This document shows, in pieces, positions 28,929 through 38,405 of a DNA stretch of 58,889 nucleotides. Each line of letters opens with the position of its first letter. Within the stretch, counting starts at the first letter, position 1. A program made the translations under genes and the position numbers. The DNA comes from Nitrospirota bacterium (lineage in GTDB: Bacteria > Nitrospirota > Thermodesulfovibrionia > Thermodesulfovibrionales > JdFR-85). The stretch covers positions 1 to 58,889 of the forward strand of contig WGER01000073.1 of NCBI GenBank assembly GCA_015492645.1, read 5' to 3'. A model generated the notes under the pieces. The model was given only the letters and a program-made list of their open reading frames with translations, was not told the DNA's origin and ran no database searches.

Positions 28929-29968
28929 GTACTCCTTATAATTTTAGTTAATTCGTCAGGTATCCTTTTTAGGGAGAGTACGGCCCTCACAGATCCTGTT
29001 TCTCTGGCCTCCTTTGGCATACCGTATACCACTGCAGAATCCTCAGACTCTGCTATAGTATAACCCCCTTCTGAAAAAATTTTCATTATCCCCCTTTTCC
29101 CATCACTTCCCATTCCAGTTAGTATAACACCAATCGCACGATTTTTGAAATGCTCTGCTACAGAAAAGAGAAGCCTGTCTATAGAAGGTACATACCTGTC
29201 ATCAGACCTGGGTCTTTTCAAAGAGATTCTGTACTCACCCGCCCTGTCTGTTATCTCCAGGTGATATCCTCCTGGACAGATATAGGCCGTATAGGGTCTT
29301 AAGGGTTCTCCCTGTTCGGCCTCCTTCACCTTTACAGGGCTCATGGAATTCACTCTATCTGCATACAGACGGGTGTAACCACCGGGCATGTGAATCGCCA
29401 CGAGTATAGGGATCGGCACAAGGCCAATATTTCTGAGGATGTACTCCACGGCCTGAGGGCCTCCAGTAGAGGCACCTATTGCTATCACAGAGTCTATCAG
29501 ACCTGCCGGCACCTCGGTCTGAGGAGGTTCCACCTCTTCCATGACAAGGTTCCTCTTGAGCCTTACCAGAGAATCCCTGTCTATCTGTCTGATCTTTTCT
29601 ATAAGATCACCTTCCACCTCTTTCAGTCGCGACGAGGCCCTCCTTGTGGGCTTCAGGACAAAATCTATCGCCCCAAGGCCCAGGGCCTTAAAAACAACAT
29701 CATCTGCAGACTGTGAACTGACGACAATCACCGGTGTGGGACGCTCCATCATCAGCCATCTGAGAAAGGCAAAACCATCCATTACGGGCATCTCAAGGTC
29801 AAGGGTTATTATATCAGGGTTGTATCTGAGGGTCTTGTCAATCGCATCCACTCCATTTACCGCCACTGCCACCACCTCAATGTCTGAGTGCCTGGAGAGA
29901 ATCTCCTTCAGAACCTGCCTCACATATGCTGAATCATCTACAATAAGGACCCTTTTCTTATCCACCAT
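28925..29968 (-). CDS. cheB: CheB-type protein-glutamate methylesterase (module 1)
   Basis: A 347-residue response regulator. The receiver (residues 1-125) has VLIVDDSAYVRQVL and ITLDLEMPVMDGF with the phospho-aspartate. The C-terminal methylesterase domain (about 155-347) has the catalytic serine in VIAIGASTGGPQA, the histidine in VAIHMPGGYT and the aspartate in LTGMGSDGKRGI. It removes methyl groups from MCP glutamates. It overlaps cheR by 11 bases. A paralogue is at 54216-55241. Confidence 0.96.
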   Translation of the reverse strand: MVDKKRVLIVDDSAYVRQVLKEILSRHSDIEVVAVAVNGVDAIDKTLRYNPDIITLDLEMPVMDGFAFLRWLMMERPTPVIVVSSQSADDVVFKALGLGAIDFVLKPTRRASSRLKEVEGDLIEKIRQIDRDSLVRLKRNLVMEEVEPPQTEVPAGLIDSVIAIGASTGGPQAVEYILRNIGLVPIPILVAIHMPGGYTRLYADRVNSMSPVKVKEAEQGEPLRPYTAYICPGGYHLEITDRAGEYRISLKRPRSDDRYVPSIDRLLFSVAEHFKNRAIGVILTGMGSDGKRGIMKIFSEGGYTIAESEDSAVVYGMPKEARETGSVRAVLSLKRIPDELTKIIRST

Positions 29969-30818
29969 TGCCCTCCGGCTTCTGATATACGAGATCGTGT
30001 TTTAGGTGCCTGATTATAAATGCAGTAGATACATTAATGAGAGACTCGGCATGGCCGAGCAGAAGATAGCCTCCTGGGGCGAGGATTTGATAGAGATTGT
30101 CTATAGCCCTCTTCTTTGATGTACTGTCAAAATAGATGAGAACATTTCTGCAGAAGATCACATCTACTGGTGTAAAAAACCTGAGTCTGAAGGAATCCAG
30201 TAGATTCACATAACTGAACCTCACCATCGCCTTTATTTCATCGGAAATGCGGTAGGTCTCCTTTGAGACCTCAGTAAAGTACCTCTCGAGATAAACCGGC
30301 TCCGTTGCCCTGAAGGAGTTCATACGGTATACACCCTTTCGTGCAACCTCTAACACCCTCCTGTTTATGTCACCACCTATTATCTCTATGTTCCAGTCCC
30401 TCAGAAGTGGGTTTTCCTTTATTAAGATTGCTATTGTATAGGGTTCTTCACCTGTTGAACAGCCTGCCGAGAAGATCCTGATCCTCTTTGAGTTGGCCTT
30501 TCTTTTCATCAACTCAGGCAGTATCTCTTCGTTAAAGGCACGGAGTTGTTGTCTTTCTCTGAAAAAGTAGGTCTCATTTACTGTCAGGATATCCATCAGG
30601 GCGGCGAGTTCATCATTTTTGCGTGAATCAAACAGGAGAAACCTGTAGTAGTCACTGAAACTCTGTAGGTTGTAGAGTTTCAACCTCCCCCTCAACCTTC
30701 TCTGGAGCATTTTTCTGGAATCATCATCAAAATAAATACCACAGTAATCCCTCAGGAGTTCTCTCAACAGTCGAAATATCTCAACTGACAGTTCAGGACC
30801 ATCACCGTCATGTATCAC
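29958..30818 (-). CDS. cheR: CheR-type MCP methyltransferase (module 1)
   Basis: About 286 residues. CheR uses SAM to methylate MCP glutamates. The N-terminal helical domain (YFDDDSRKMLQRRLRGRL) precedes the SAM-binding domain with FSAGCSTGEEPYTIAI, GGDINRRVLEVARKGVY and IFCRNVLIYF. I choose GTG at 30818, which has GGAGG 6 bases upstream; TTG at 30821 is the alternative. It overlaps the end of the HEAT-repeat gene. No C-terminal TPR or pentapeptide tether was seen. Confidence 0.95.
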   Translation of the reverse strand: MIHDGDGPELSVEIFRLLRELLRDYCGIYFDDDSRKMLQRRLRGRLKLYNLQSFSDYYRFLLFDSRKNDELAALMDILTVNETYFFRERQQLRAFNEEILPELMKRKANSKRIRIFSAGCSTGEEPYTIAILIKENPLLRDWNIEIIGGDINRRVLEVARKGVYRMNSFRATEPVYLERYFTEVSKETYRISDEIKAMVRFSYVNLLDSFRLRFFTPVDVIFCRNVLIYFDSTSKKRAIDNLYQILAPGGYLLLGHAESLINVSTAFIIRHLKHDLVYQKPEGNGG

Positions 30819-32784
30819 CAAGGGCCTCCTTCAGGGCATCCAGTACTGTAGGGTCATTCTCTGTATCCCTAACATATCTGAGCGTCTTTATTGCGCTCTC
30901 AGTGCCGATCTCCTTGAGGGCCTTCACGGCGGCGTACCTGAGGGCCCAATCTTCGCTGAGCAGAAAGGGTTTGATTACCTCCTCTGTGTCTACAAAAGAT
31001 GCCAGGGCGAGTATAATCGTTCTCTTTATCTCTCTCTGCACGGTCTGTTGCAATAGTTCTATCAGTGCCTCTTTTGCCCTGGGATGTCCTGTCCTGGTGA
31101 GGGATTCAATCGCCTGTGTGACTACATACCCATTGTCATCCTGAAGAAGACCGATCAAGGCATCCAGTGCCCGTCTGTCAGGAAATCTTCCAAGTGCCCT
31201 TGCTGATGCAGCCCTTACATAGGGATCAGGGTCCTTTGTCATGAACATTATCGCCTCAAGGGCCGTGGCAGTGCCTGCTGAGGCGAGTCTCTCTGTCGCA
31301 AAGGCCCTCACCTCTGCTGCCTCATCAGTAAGAGCGGTCTTGAGAATCTCTTCTGCCTTTGATACCCTTAGCATGCCTATTGCTGACACTGCCGCCTTTC
31401 TCACATCTGTGCTGGGGTCTGCAAGCAACAGGGCCAGTTGATCCACAAACTCGATCCTTCCGCACCTGCCTATGAGGAGAGCGACATTCTTCCTCACCCT
31501 CTCATTGTCATCCTTCAGGAGGTCTTTCAGTCTGTACATGTCGAGATAATCCCTCAGATTGTAGAGGGCATCTACAGCAGCATCCTGGACATCCGGGTAG
31601 GGATGTCCAAGAAGTGGCTGTATCGCCTCTGCTGTCTTTCTATCACCAATAAAGGAGAGTCCCCTTGCGGCGATGCCTATAACATGACCATCTGTATCAT
31701 TCAGGGCATCCATAAGCGGTTCATAAAACCTCCTGTCTTTTAAAGAGGCTATCACCTCTGCTGCAATCCGTCTGGTTTCAGGGAATCCAGCCCTCAGATA
31801 ATGCAGTATCCGGTCAGGGAATTCCGTCGCTATCCACTGGAGGGTGTCTATCGCCATCTCTCTGAACCTATCCTCAGAGGCGAGGTCGAGTAGATGTCTG
31901 ATAGCCCTCCTGTCCTTCAGAATTGCCTGAACAAGTGCTGCTGCTGCCTTTGTCTCTTTATCTCTCTCTTCCACAAGTCTTGCAATGACCTCTGTTGCCT
32001 CTTCACCGAGATGTCTTGTTATTACATCATGGATGTACTTTATAGAGACCCCTTTATCATAGAATCTGGCTATAGCCTTGATCACCTCCTGCTGGATGGA
32101 CCGCCTTCTGTCCTTCATATACGGCACAATATCTTCAAGGCTTTCAGGAACCCCTATCATCGAGAGTGCCCTTATCACGGGCTCAGAAAGACTCCTGTCT
32201 GAAAGTGCCTCAAGCAGTACCGGTACTGCCCTTGGGTCCTGGAGTCTACCCAGGGCCTCTATGGCTGGATACGCAATCCAGGTATCACCTGTCTTCACCT
32301 TTTTGATCAGGGCCTCTATCACCGAATCCTCTTTCATCCTCCCGAGATACTCTATAGCCGAGGCCCTCACATTGTCATCCTCATCCTCTGCTGCCTGCAG
32401 GAGAATCGGTATCGCTTCAGGGTCACCTATTGTTCCGAGGATATCAACGATGAACTTTTTCACATCATGGTCTGTTGTATTGAAGGCCCTTTTTAGATAC
32501 GGAATCGCCTTTTTACCAACTGAAACCAGGGCCTCTATTGCTGCATTTCTGGCCCCTGCATTGTCCTGTTCATAGAGCATATCAATCAGATCACGGATAT
32601 AGAGTTCTGGAGAGTAGGATTCAAGGAGGCTTTCAAGGGCAGTCTTTCTGACCCTCCAGTGATGGTCTCGGAGGCAGTTAATAATGAATCGGAGCCCTTC
32701 TTTTGTACCCCTTACAGCAAGGATCTTCCGTCTTCGCGCCTCTGCCCTTTCCTCTTCCCTCATATCCATATCGGGTATCTTCAT
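30808..32784 (-). CDS. Large HEAT-repeat protein (chemosensory module 1)
   Basis: A 658-residue protein built almost wholly of about 20 HEAT/PBS-like repeats of 30-32 residues, with recurring units such as DNAGARNAAIEALVSVG, DPEAIPILLQAAEDEDDNVRASAIEYLGR, DPSTDVRKAAVSAIGML and DPDPYVRAASARALGRF. There is no signal peptide or membrane segment. Such superhelical repeats bind other proteins. First place in a HEAT-cheR-cheB series, and a second HEAT-cheR-cheB set at 54-57 kb, suggest a scaffold or adaptor for the methylation enzymes. ATG 32784 has GAGG 4 bases upstream. It is divergent from rpsO. Confidence 0.93.
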   Translation of the reverse strand: MKIPDMDMREEERAEARRRKILAVRGTKEGLRFIINCLRDHHWRVRKTALESLLESYSPELYIRDLIDMLYEQDNAGARNAAIEALVSVGKKAIPYLKRAFNTTDHDVKKFIVDILGTIGDPEAIPILLQAAEDEDDNVRASAIEYLGRMKEDSVIEALIKKVKTGDTWIAYPAIEALGRLQDPRAVPVLLEALSDRSLSEPVIRALSMIGVPESLEDIVPYMKDRRRSIQQEVIKAIARFYDKGVSIKYIHDVITRHLGEEATEVIARLVEERDKETKAAAALVQAILKDRRAIRHLLDLASEDRFREMAIDTLQWIATEFPDRILHYLRAGFPETRRIAAEVIASLKDRRFYEPLMDALNDTDGHVIGIAARGLSFIGDRKTAEAIQPLLGHPYPDVQDAAVDALYNLRDYLDMYRLKDLLKDDNERVRKNVALLIGRCGRIEFVDQLALLLADPSTDVRKAAVSAIGMLRVSKAEEILKTALTDEAAEVRAFATERLASAGTATALEAIMFMTKDPDPYVRAASARALGRFPDRRALDALIGLLQDDNGYVVTQAIESLTRTGHPRAKEALIELLQQTVQREIKRTIILALASFVDTEEVIKPFLLSEDWALRYAAVKALKEIGTESAIKTLRYVRDTENDPTVLDALKEALGDT

Positions 32785-33000
32785 TATACCTCAACAACCC
32801 ATCTTAAGTGATACTCCAATTCAGTACTGTAACGTCTTATCAGTTATTATTCAGAGGCTGTTAGAAACGGTACTTATGGTGGCCCCTGCCGCCTTCCAGA
32901 GTTTTGATTAAAGTTTTACCAGTAATTCAGAGTCTAACGCGCGCTCCGTCCGTCTTTACAGAAGAGATTCCTCTATGTTATGATTTTAAAAATAAAAAAA

Positions 33001-33024
33001 AGCCGGAGGCTCCTCTCTCTCCGG
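33001..33024 (-). terminator. Terminator-like hairpin on the minus strand within the rpsO leader
   Basis: On the minus strand CCGGAG, a 10-base loop and CTCCGG form a 6-bp stem followed directly by CTTTTTTTTATTTTT, a good intrinsic terminator. No minus-strand gene ends here; it could stop antisense transcription from the pnp side. On the plus strand it is a hairpin 30 bases before the rpsO start and might belong to an S15 leader control structure. Confidence 0.45.
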
Positions 33025-33053
33025 TAAATTCCATATTAGAAAGGAGTGGGAAA

Positions 33054-33323
33054 GTGGGACTGTCCAAGGAGAGGAAACAACAGATCATTAATGAATTCAA
33101 GACCCACGAAAACGATACGGGGTCACCAGAGGTCCAGGTTGCTATTCTTACAGAAAGAATAAGACAACTTACTGAGCATTTCAAGGTCCACAAGAAAGAC
33201 CACCATTCCAGGAGGGGGCTTCTTAAGATGGTTGCACAGAGGAAGAAACTCTTGAATTATCTCAAGAGGACAGATTTCCAGAGATACGAGAGGCTGGTCG
33301 AGCGTCTCGGACTAAGAAAGTAG
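33054..33323 (+). CDS. rpsO: Small ribosomal subunit protein S15
   Basis: An 89-residue S15 of usual length, binding 16S r[23 protein letters not shown] and [25 protein letters not shown] are family signatures. The start is GTG at 33054 (VGLSKERKQ) with AAGGAG 7 bases upstream. The frame stays open for 50 codons upstream, but that extension has no S15 similarity and crosses the hairpin at 33001-33024. It is followed by pnp after 6 bases, the classical rpsO-pnp pair. Confidence 0.97.
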   Translation: MGLSKERKQQIINEFKTHENDTGSPEVQVAILTERIRQLTEHFKVHKKDHHSRRGLLKMVAQRKKLLNYLKRTDFQRYERLVERLGLRK

Positions 33324-33329
33324 AGGTGA

Positions 33330-35477
33330 ATGAGCATGGAGACAGTAGAGAGTGAACGGGCCTCAGGGCCTGTAGTTGTTGAGTGTAAGGTCAGGGATAA
33401 GATACTCCAGTTAGAAACAGGAGAACTGGCAAAGCAGTCTGATGGCGCTGTGGTTGTGAGGTTCGGTGATACCATTGTACTTGCCACTGTAGTGTCAGAA
33501 GAGGAGCCAAAAGAGGACCTCGACTTTTTCCCTCTCACGATCGATTATCAGGAGAAGGCGTATGCCGCTGGTAAGATACCAGGTGGGTTCATAAAGAGGG
33601 AGGGAAAACCTTCTGAAAGAGAGGTTCTCGTATCCCGTCTCATAGACAGACCTATCAGACCCCTTTTCCCTGAAGGTTACAGGTGTGAGACTCAGGGTAT
33701 AGTATCTGTACTCTCCTATGGTGATGAGAACGCCTCTGATATACTGGGCATAATAGGCATGTCAGCAGCCCTTATGTTATCCGATATACCCTTTGACGGG
33801 CCTGTGTCTGCAGTAAGGGTTGGCCTACTGGATGGCGAGTTCATCATCATGCCTGATACCGAAGAGACAGAAAGGTCAGAACTCAACTTTGTTGTAGCAG
33901 GCACTGATGATGCAGTGGTTATGGTAGAGGGAGGGGCAAGGGAGGTCTCAGAAGAAACAGTCATACGGGCCCTTGAGTTTGCTCACGAGCATATAAAGAA
34001 GATCAATGAGATACAGAAAGAACTCAGACAATTAGGGGGCAAACCCAAGAGGGTGTTTGCCCAACCAGAGAAGGACCCTCAACTGAAAGAGAGGGTTAGA
34101 GAGTACCTTGGTGAGAGGCTAAGGGACACACTGATGGTCCAGGGCAAACTCCAGCGTCAGAAGGCCCTGCAGGGGCTTCTTGAAGAGACCCTCACTGCCC
34201 TCGCACATGAGGATGAAGAACTACAGAAGAAGGTGAAAGATGCCTTTGAGGATTTAGAAAAGGAGACTATGAGGAGGATGATCTTGGAGGAGGGGATAAG
34301 AGTTGATGGCAGGAAACCTGATGAAATAAGACCCATCTATTGCAGGGTAGGATTTCTGCCAAGAGTGCACGGTTCTGCCCTCTTTGTGAGGGGTGAGACA
34401 CAGGCCCTTGTGGCTACCACTCTCGGCACCTCTGAGGATGAACAAAAAATAGATTCCCTTGAGGGAGAATCATTCAAGGCCTTTATGCTACATTATAACT
34501 TTCCACCATTCAGTGTAGGAGAGGTAAAGAGGCTCGGGGCACCCGGAAGAAGAGAGATTGGCCACGGTGCACTTGCAGAGAGGGCCTTGATGCCTCTCAT
34601 TCCACCCAAGGAGAGGTTTCCCTATACCATAAGGGTGGTCTCTGATATACTTGAATCGAATGGGTCCTCTTCAATGGCCACGGTATGTGGTGCCTCTCTC
34701 GCCCTTATGGATGCAGGTGTACCTATTGATACACATGTGGCAGGGGTGGCGATGGGACTGGTAAAGGAGGGTGACAGGACCGTGGTCCTAACAGATATCC
34801 TTGGAATGGAAGACCATTTAGGGGATATGGATTTCAAGGTGGCAGGTACCAGTAAAGGTATAACCGCCTTTCAGATGGATGTCAAGATAGCAGGCATAAC
34901 CAGTGAAATTATGCAGAGGGCCCTGGAACAGGCAAGGCAGGCAAGGCTCTTTATTCTGCAGAAAATGAAGGAGACACTGCCTGCACCAAGGAAACAACTC
35001 TCTCCCTATGCCCCAAGGATATTTACTATGCAGATCAAACCAGAAAAGATAAGGGATGTAATAGGAGTGGGGGGCAAGGTTATAAGAAGCATTATAGAAC
35101 AGACGGGGGTGAAGATAGAAATAGAGGATTCGGGTCTGGTACACATTATTTCAAACAACGAAGAGGCGGCTAAAAAGGCGAGGGAGATAATAGAGGGCAT
35201 TACGAGAGAGGTAGAGGTAGGTCAGATATATCTCGGTAAGGTTAAAAGAATTGTTGACTTTGGGGCCTTTGTGGAGATACAGCCAGGCGTTGAGGGACTC
35301 CTGCATATCTCTCAGATCTCTGACAGAAGAATAAGTAAGGTCTCAGATATCCTGAAGGTGGGAGAAGAGGTGTTGGTAAAAGTGATAGACCTTGATGAAC
35401 TGGGCAGGCCCCGACTCAGCAGAAGAGAAGCACTACACGAAAAGACCAGGGACAAACACAGGACAAGGGTGAGATAA
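33330..35477 (+). CDS. pnp: Polyribonucleotide nucleotidyltransferase
   Basis: A 715-residue phosphorolytic 3'-5' exoribonuclease. The first RNase PH domain (about 15-215) has GDTIVLATVVSEE and FIKREGKPSEREVLVSRLIDR. A helical linker follows, then the second, catalytic RNase PH domain (about 315-545) with VRGETQALVATTLG, PGRREIGHGALAERAL and ESNGSSSMATVCGASLA. The KH domain (about 555-615, VIGVGGKVIRSIIEQTG) and S1 domain (about 625-695, GKVKRIVDFGAFVEI) complete it. GAGGTG precedes the ATG; a second ATG two codons later is possible. Confidence 0.98.
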   Translation: MSMETVESERASGPVVVECKVRDKILQLETGELAKQSDGAVVVRFGDTIVLATVVSEEEPKEDLDFFPLTIDYQEKAYAAGKIPGGFIKREGKPSEREVLVSRLIDRPIRPLFPEGYRCETQGIVSVLSYGDENASDILGIIGMSAALMLSDIPFDGPVSAVRVGLLDGEFIIMPDTEETERSELNFVVAGTDDAVVMVEGGAREVSEETVIRALEFAHEHIKKINEIQKELRQLGGKPKRVFAQPEKDPQLKERVREYLGERLRDTLMVQGKLQRQKALQGLLEETLTALAHEDEELQKKVKDAFEDLEKETMRRMILEEGIRVDGRKPDEIRPIYCRVGFLPRVHGSALFVRGETQALVATTLGTSEDEQKIDSLEGESFKAFMLHYNFPPFSVGEVKRLGAPGRREIGHGALAERALMPLIPPKERFPYTIRVVSDILESNGSSSMATVCGASLALMDAGVPIDTHVAGVAMGLVKEGDRTVVLTDILGMEDHLGDMDFKVAGTSKGITAFQMDVKIAGITSEIMQRALEQARQARLFILQKMKETLPAPRKQLSPYAPRIFTMQIKPEKIRDVIGVGGKVIRSIIEQTGVKIEIEDSGLVHIISNNEEAAKKAREIIEGITREVEVGQIYLGKVKRIVDFGAFVEIQPGVEGLLHISQISDRRISKVSDILKVGEEVLVKVIDLDELGRPRLSRREALHEKTRDKHRTRVR

Positions 35478-35478
35478 T

Positions 35479-36714
35479 CTGTACCGAAAGTTCTATCTCC
35501 AGAATGGTATACCCGTCCTTATTGAAGAAAACAGAGAGTTACTCTCTGTTTGTGTAGGTATCTGGGTAAAGACAGGCTCCCGATACGAGCCTGACCACCT
35601 CAATGGTATCTCCCACTTCATTGAACATATGTTCTTTAAAGGGACAAAATCCCGTTCACAGAAACAGATCGCCTATGAGATTGACTCCCTCGGAGGTGAT
35701 CTGAATGCCTTTACCTCCAAGGAGACCACCACATTTTATGTAAAGGTCCTTGATGAATATCTGCCAAAGGCTGTTGATCTTTTGACTGATATATTTGTAA
35801 ACTCAACGCTTCCCGATGACGAGATAGAAAAAGAGAAGATGGTTATCATGGAAGAAATTAAACTCTCTGAAGATGCCCCTGATGAACTGATTCATGACCT
35901 CTTTAGTGAGGTGGTCTGGGGGAAGGAGGGTCTCGGACAGAGGATACTCGGAAGGATTGACACGGTGGGCAGATTCCAGAGACAGGATCTTCTCAACTAT
36001 ATCAAGACCTATTACAGGGCTGGAGAGATAGTGGTATCCTGTTCTGGAAGAGTGGACGACAGCCCCCTGCTTGACAGACTCCAGCAGACGCTCGGCCACA
36101 TTGACGCTAACAGTGTCCGTAAGCCTCAACATAAACCACTGTTCAGATACGAAACCGCAGTATTTGAGAGGGATCTTGCTGAGGTTCACCTATGTGTGGG
36201 GGTTGAGGGTATCCACCAGCAGAGTCCATATCGGTATGCCATGCTCTTGCTTAATACGGTAGTGGGTGGTGGCGTGAGTTCCCGTCTGTTTCAGAAGGTT
36301 AGAGAAGAACAGGGGCTCGCCTATACAGTCTACTCCTTTGCCTCTTCATATCACGATTCAGGTGTCTTCTGCATCTACCTTGGCACGTCTCCGGAAAAAC
36401 TGCAGAAGGCGCTGGAATGTATTAGACAGGAGGTCTTTCACCTTACAGACAACTTAACTGAAGATGAACTGCAGAGGGCAAAACAGCAACTGAAGGGAAG
36501 TCTTTTTCTGAGTCTTGAGTCCTCTACAGGACGGATGTCCAACATAGCACGCCAGGAGATATACTACGGTAGATACTACTCACCAAAGGAGATTGCAGAG
36601 GCTATAGAGGCTGTAACCCTGAATGAAATCCAGGAACTGGCAGAGATGCTCTTTTCAGATAAGAGACTTGCTGTTGTTGCCCTCGGCCCTGTGGATAGAG
36701 ACTCCATCGTCTAA
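35479..36714 (+). CDS. M16 family zinc metallopeptidase (processing-peptidase-like), probable CTG start
   Basis: A protein of about 411 residues. The zinc motif HFIEH lies at 35614-35628, just upstream of the first in-frame ATG (35629), so an ATG start would lose it. Reading back, the frame is open to a TGA at 35470 and begins with CTG at 35479, giving (M)YRKFYLQNGIPVLIEENREL, the usual family N-terminus, with AAGGGTGAG about 8 bases upstream. I see no ATG, GTG or TTG in frame between. GRIDTVGRFQRQDLLNYIKTYY and VVGGGVSSRLFQKVREEQGLAY are further M16 blocks. It follows pnp by 1 base, as in many bacteria (ymxG/mppA-like). Confidence 0.9.
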   Translation: MYRKFYLQNGIPVLIEENRELLSVCVGIWVKTGSRYEPDHLNGISHFIEHMFFKGTKSRSQKQIAYEIDSLGGDLNAFTSKETTTFYVKVLDEYLPKAVDLLTDIFVNSTLPDDEIEKEKMVIMEEIKLSEDAPDELIHDLFSEVVWGKEGLGQRILGRIDTVGRFQRQDLLNYIKTYYRAGEIVVSCSGRVDDSPLLDRLQQTLGHIDANSVRKPQHKPLFRYETAVFERDLAEVHLCVGVEGIHQQSPYRYAMLLLNTVVGGGVSSRLFQKVREEQGLAYTVYSFASSYHDSGVFCIYLGTSPEKLQKALECIRQEVFHLTDNLTEDELQRAKQQLKGSLFLSLESSTGRMSNIARQEIYYGRYYSPKEIAEAIEAVTLNEIQELAEMLFSDKRLAVVALGPVDRDSIV

Positions 36715-37509
36715 TCATTTGATCAAAACTCCTACAATGTCTCCCACCTTTATATCGAAGATTTTAGAGGCATTGTCCCTGTAGACATAGAGTTCTAAGA
36801 GGCCAAAACTGTCAAAAACTGAATAGAGGCCCTTGTCGTCAGCCTCTGCATAGTATCTCCTGAGGGGCACCTCTCTACCCTTGAAAACGATCTTGTATAG
36901 TCTACCCTCCTTTATGTACGGCCTGAGCATCTCTTCAGTTATATTTGTTAGGGCATTACCGAACCTATCTATATGGATCACTTCCCCCTCTATTGCGGAT
37001 GGTGCCGGCCTTGTGGGCTCAGGGATGGGGATCCTCACAAAATCACTTATAACCTCTCCAAAGTTCATGGTGGGGATCCCCTTTGACAGCCAGGCCGCCA
37101 CAGGGGCAAAGAGGTCTCTGCCCTGAAATGTTGGAGATTCCTTCTTCAGGAAGTAGTGTTCTGCAGTAATATGGCGAACCTGAAAGGTATCCCTTTCCTT
37201 TTGATAAACCATCGAAAACACCCCATTGTCTGGACCAATAAAGTAATGTCTCTCTGTGGTCACAAGGATGGGCCGCCTTTCTGAACCAACACCAGGGTCA
37301 ACCACGACTAAGTGGATGCTCCTTGGTGGAAAGTACTCATAACTGAGGCCCACCACTATGGCAGCCTCTTTGATACTGTGTGGTGATATATCGTGGGTGA
37401 TATCTATTATCTCAACCTCCGGATTGATCCCCTTGATCACCCCCTTCATCTGACCCACAAAGGGGTCTTTCAGACCAAAGTCTGTAACAAGAGTGATCAC
37501 CCTTCCCAT
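36715..37509 (-). CDS. DUF62 family SAM hydroxide adenosyltransferase
   Basis: A 264-residue protein of the family related to fluorinase and chlorinase; characterised non-halogenating members hydrolyse SAM to adenosine and methionine. ITLVTDFGLKDPFVGQMKGV is the N-terminal signature; HDISPHSI, VDPGVGSERRP and FIGPDNGVFSMV are later blocks, and VIHIDRFGNALTNIT marks the C-terminal domain. It overlaps pyrD by 13 bases, and its end abuts the M16 gene end (convergent, no gap). Confidence 0.93.
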   Translation of the reverse strand: MGRVITLVTDFGLKDPFVGQMKGVIKGINPEVEIIDITHDISPHSIKEAAIVVGLSYEYFPPRSIHLVVVDPGVGSERRPILVTTERHYFIGPDNGVFSMVYQKERDTFQVRHITAEHYFLKKESPTFQGRDLFAPVAAWLSKGIPTMNFGEVISDFVRIPIPEPTRPAPSAIEGEVIHIDRFGNALTNITEEMLRPYIKEGRLYKIVFKGREVPLRRYYAEADDKGLYSVFDSFGLLELYVYRDNASKIFDIKVGDIVGVLIK

Positions 37510-38405
37510 AGGATGCCTCCTACAATAGAATTTATATCCTCAATACCATGGCTCTGCATATAGTCTCTTATACCCTTCAGCACCCTCATGGTGGCATCAG
37601 GCCAGATAAAGTTTGCGGTACCTACAGCGACCGCAGTTGCCCCTGCAAGAATGAACTCTATCGCGTCTTCTCCAGTCATTATGCCGCCCATACCTATAAT
37701 CGGGACTGTAACAGATCTATAGGCCTCCCAGACCATTCTTACTGCAACAGGCTTTATGGCAGGTCCTGACAGCCCACCTATTCCCTTAGCAAGTCTGGGC
37801 CTCCTCGTCTCTATATCTATTGCGAGTGCAGGGATGGTATTTATAAGGCTCAGGGCATCAGCGCCCTCAGCCTCTGCAATAATAGAGAAATCCCTTACAG
37901 GGGCCTGTGGCGACAGTTTCACAATAAGAGTAGACCTTTTCACCCTCTTCCTCACCTCTCTTATAACCTCGGTAAAGAGCGCCCTGTCTGAAGAGAACAT
38001 GATGCCACCACTCTTCACATTCGGGCAGGACAGGTTCATCTCTATCCCATGCACCTGCCCGTCCAGGGCCTCAGCGAGATTACAGTACTCCTCGGTGCTG
38101 CCTCCCAGAATGTTCACTATCACAGGAATGTTGTATTTCCTGAGAAATGGAAGTTTGTCTCTCAAAAAGGCCTTCAACCCTACATTCTGCAGACCAATAG
38201 AGTTTAACATCCCGCAGGGAGTCTCCCATATCCGCGGAGGAGGATTACCCTGCTTTGGCCTGACAGATATGCCTTTTACTACTATAGCACCCAGTGCATT
38301 TAAGTCGATGAACTCAGCCATCTCAGGACCATATCCGAAGGTCCCTGAGGCCGTCATTACAGGGTTCTTCATAACAATGGTACCTATCTTGACCGAGAGG
38401 TTCAT
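37497..38405 (-). CDS. pyrD: Dihydroorotate dehydrogenase B, catalytic subunit
   Basis: A 302-residue class 1B enzyme that oxidises dihydroorotate to orotate with FMN. MKNPVMTASGTFGYGPEM, VKGISVRPKQGNPPPRIWETPCGMLNSIG, ILGGSTEEY and NLSCPNVKSGG (catalytic cysteine region) are seen, with IIGMGGIMTGEDAIEFILAGA at the phosphate site. The adjacent pyrK supports class 1B, which passes electrons to NAD+ through PyrK. Its start overlaps the pyrK stop. Confidence 0.96.
   Translation of the reverse strand: MNLSVKIGTIVMKNPVMTASGTFGYGPEMAEFIDLNALGAIVVKGISVRPKQGNPPPRIWETPCGMLNSIGLQNVGLKAFLRDKLPFLRKYNIPVIVNILGGSTEEYCNLAEALDGQVHGIEMNLSCPNVKSGGIMFSSDRALFTEVIREVRKRVKRSTLIVKLSPQAPVRDFSIIAEAEGADALSLINTIPALAIDIETRRPRLAKGIGGLSGPAIKPVAVRMVWEAYRSVTVPIIGMGGIMTGEDAIEFILAGATAVAVGTANFIWPDATMRVLKGIRDYMQSHGIEDINSIVGGILWEG

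Noticed and set aside
32904..33053. 50-codon N-terminal extension of rpsO
   Set aside because: S15 starts at the GTG with a good ribosome site; the extension lacks similarity and runs through a hairpin.
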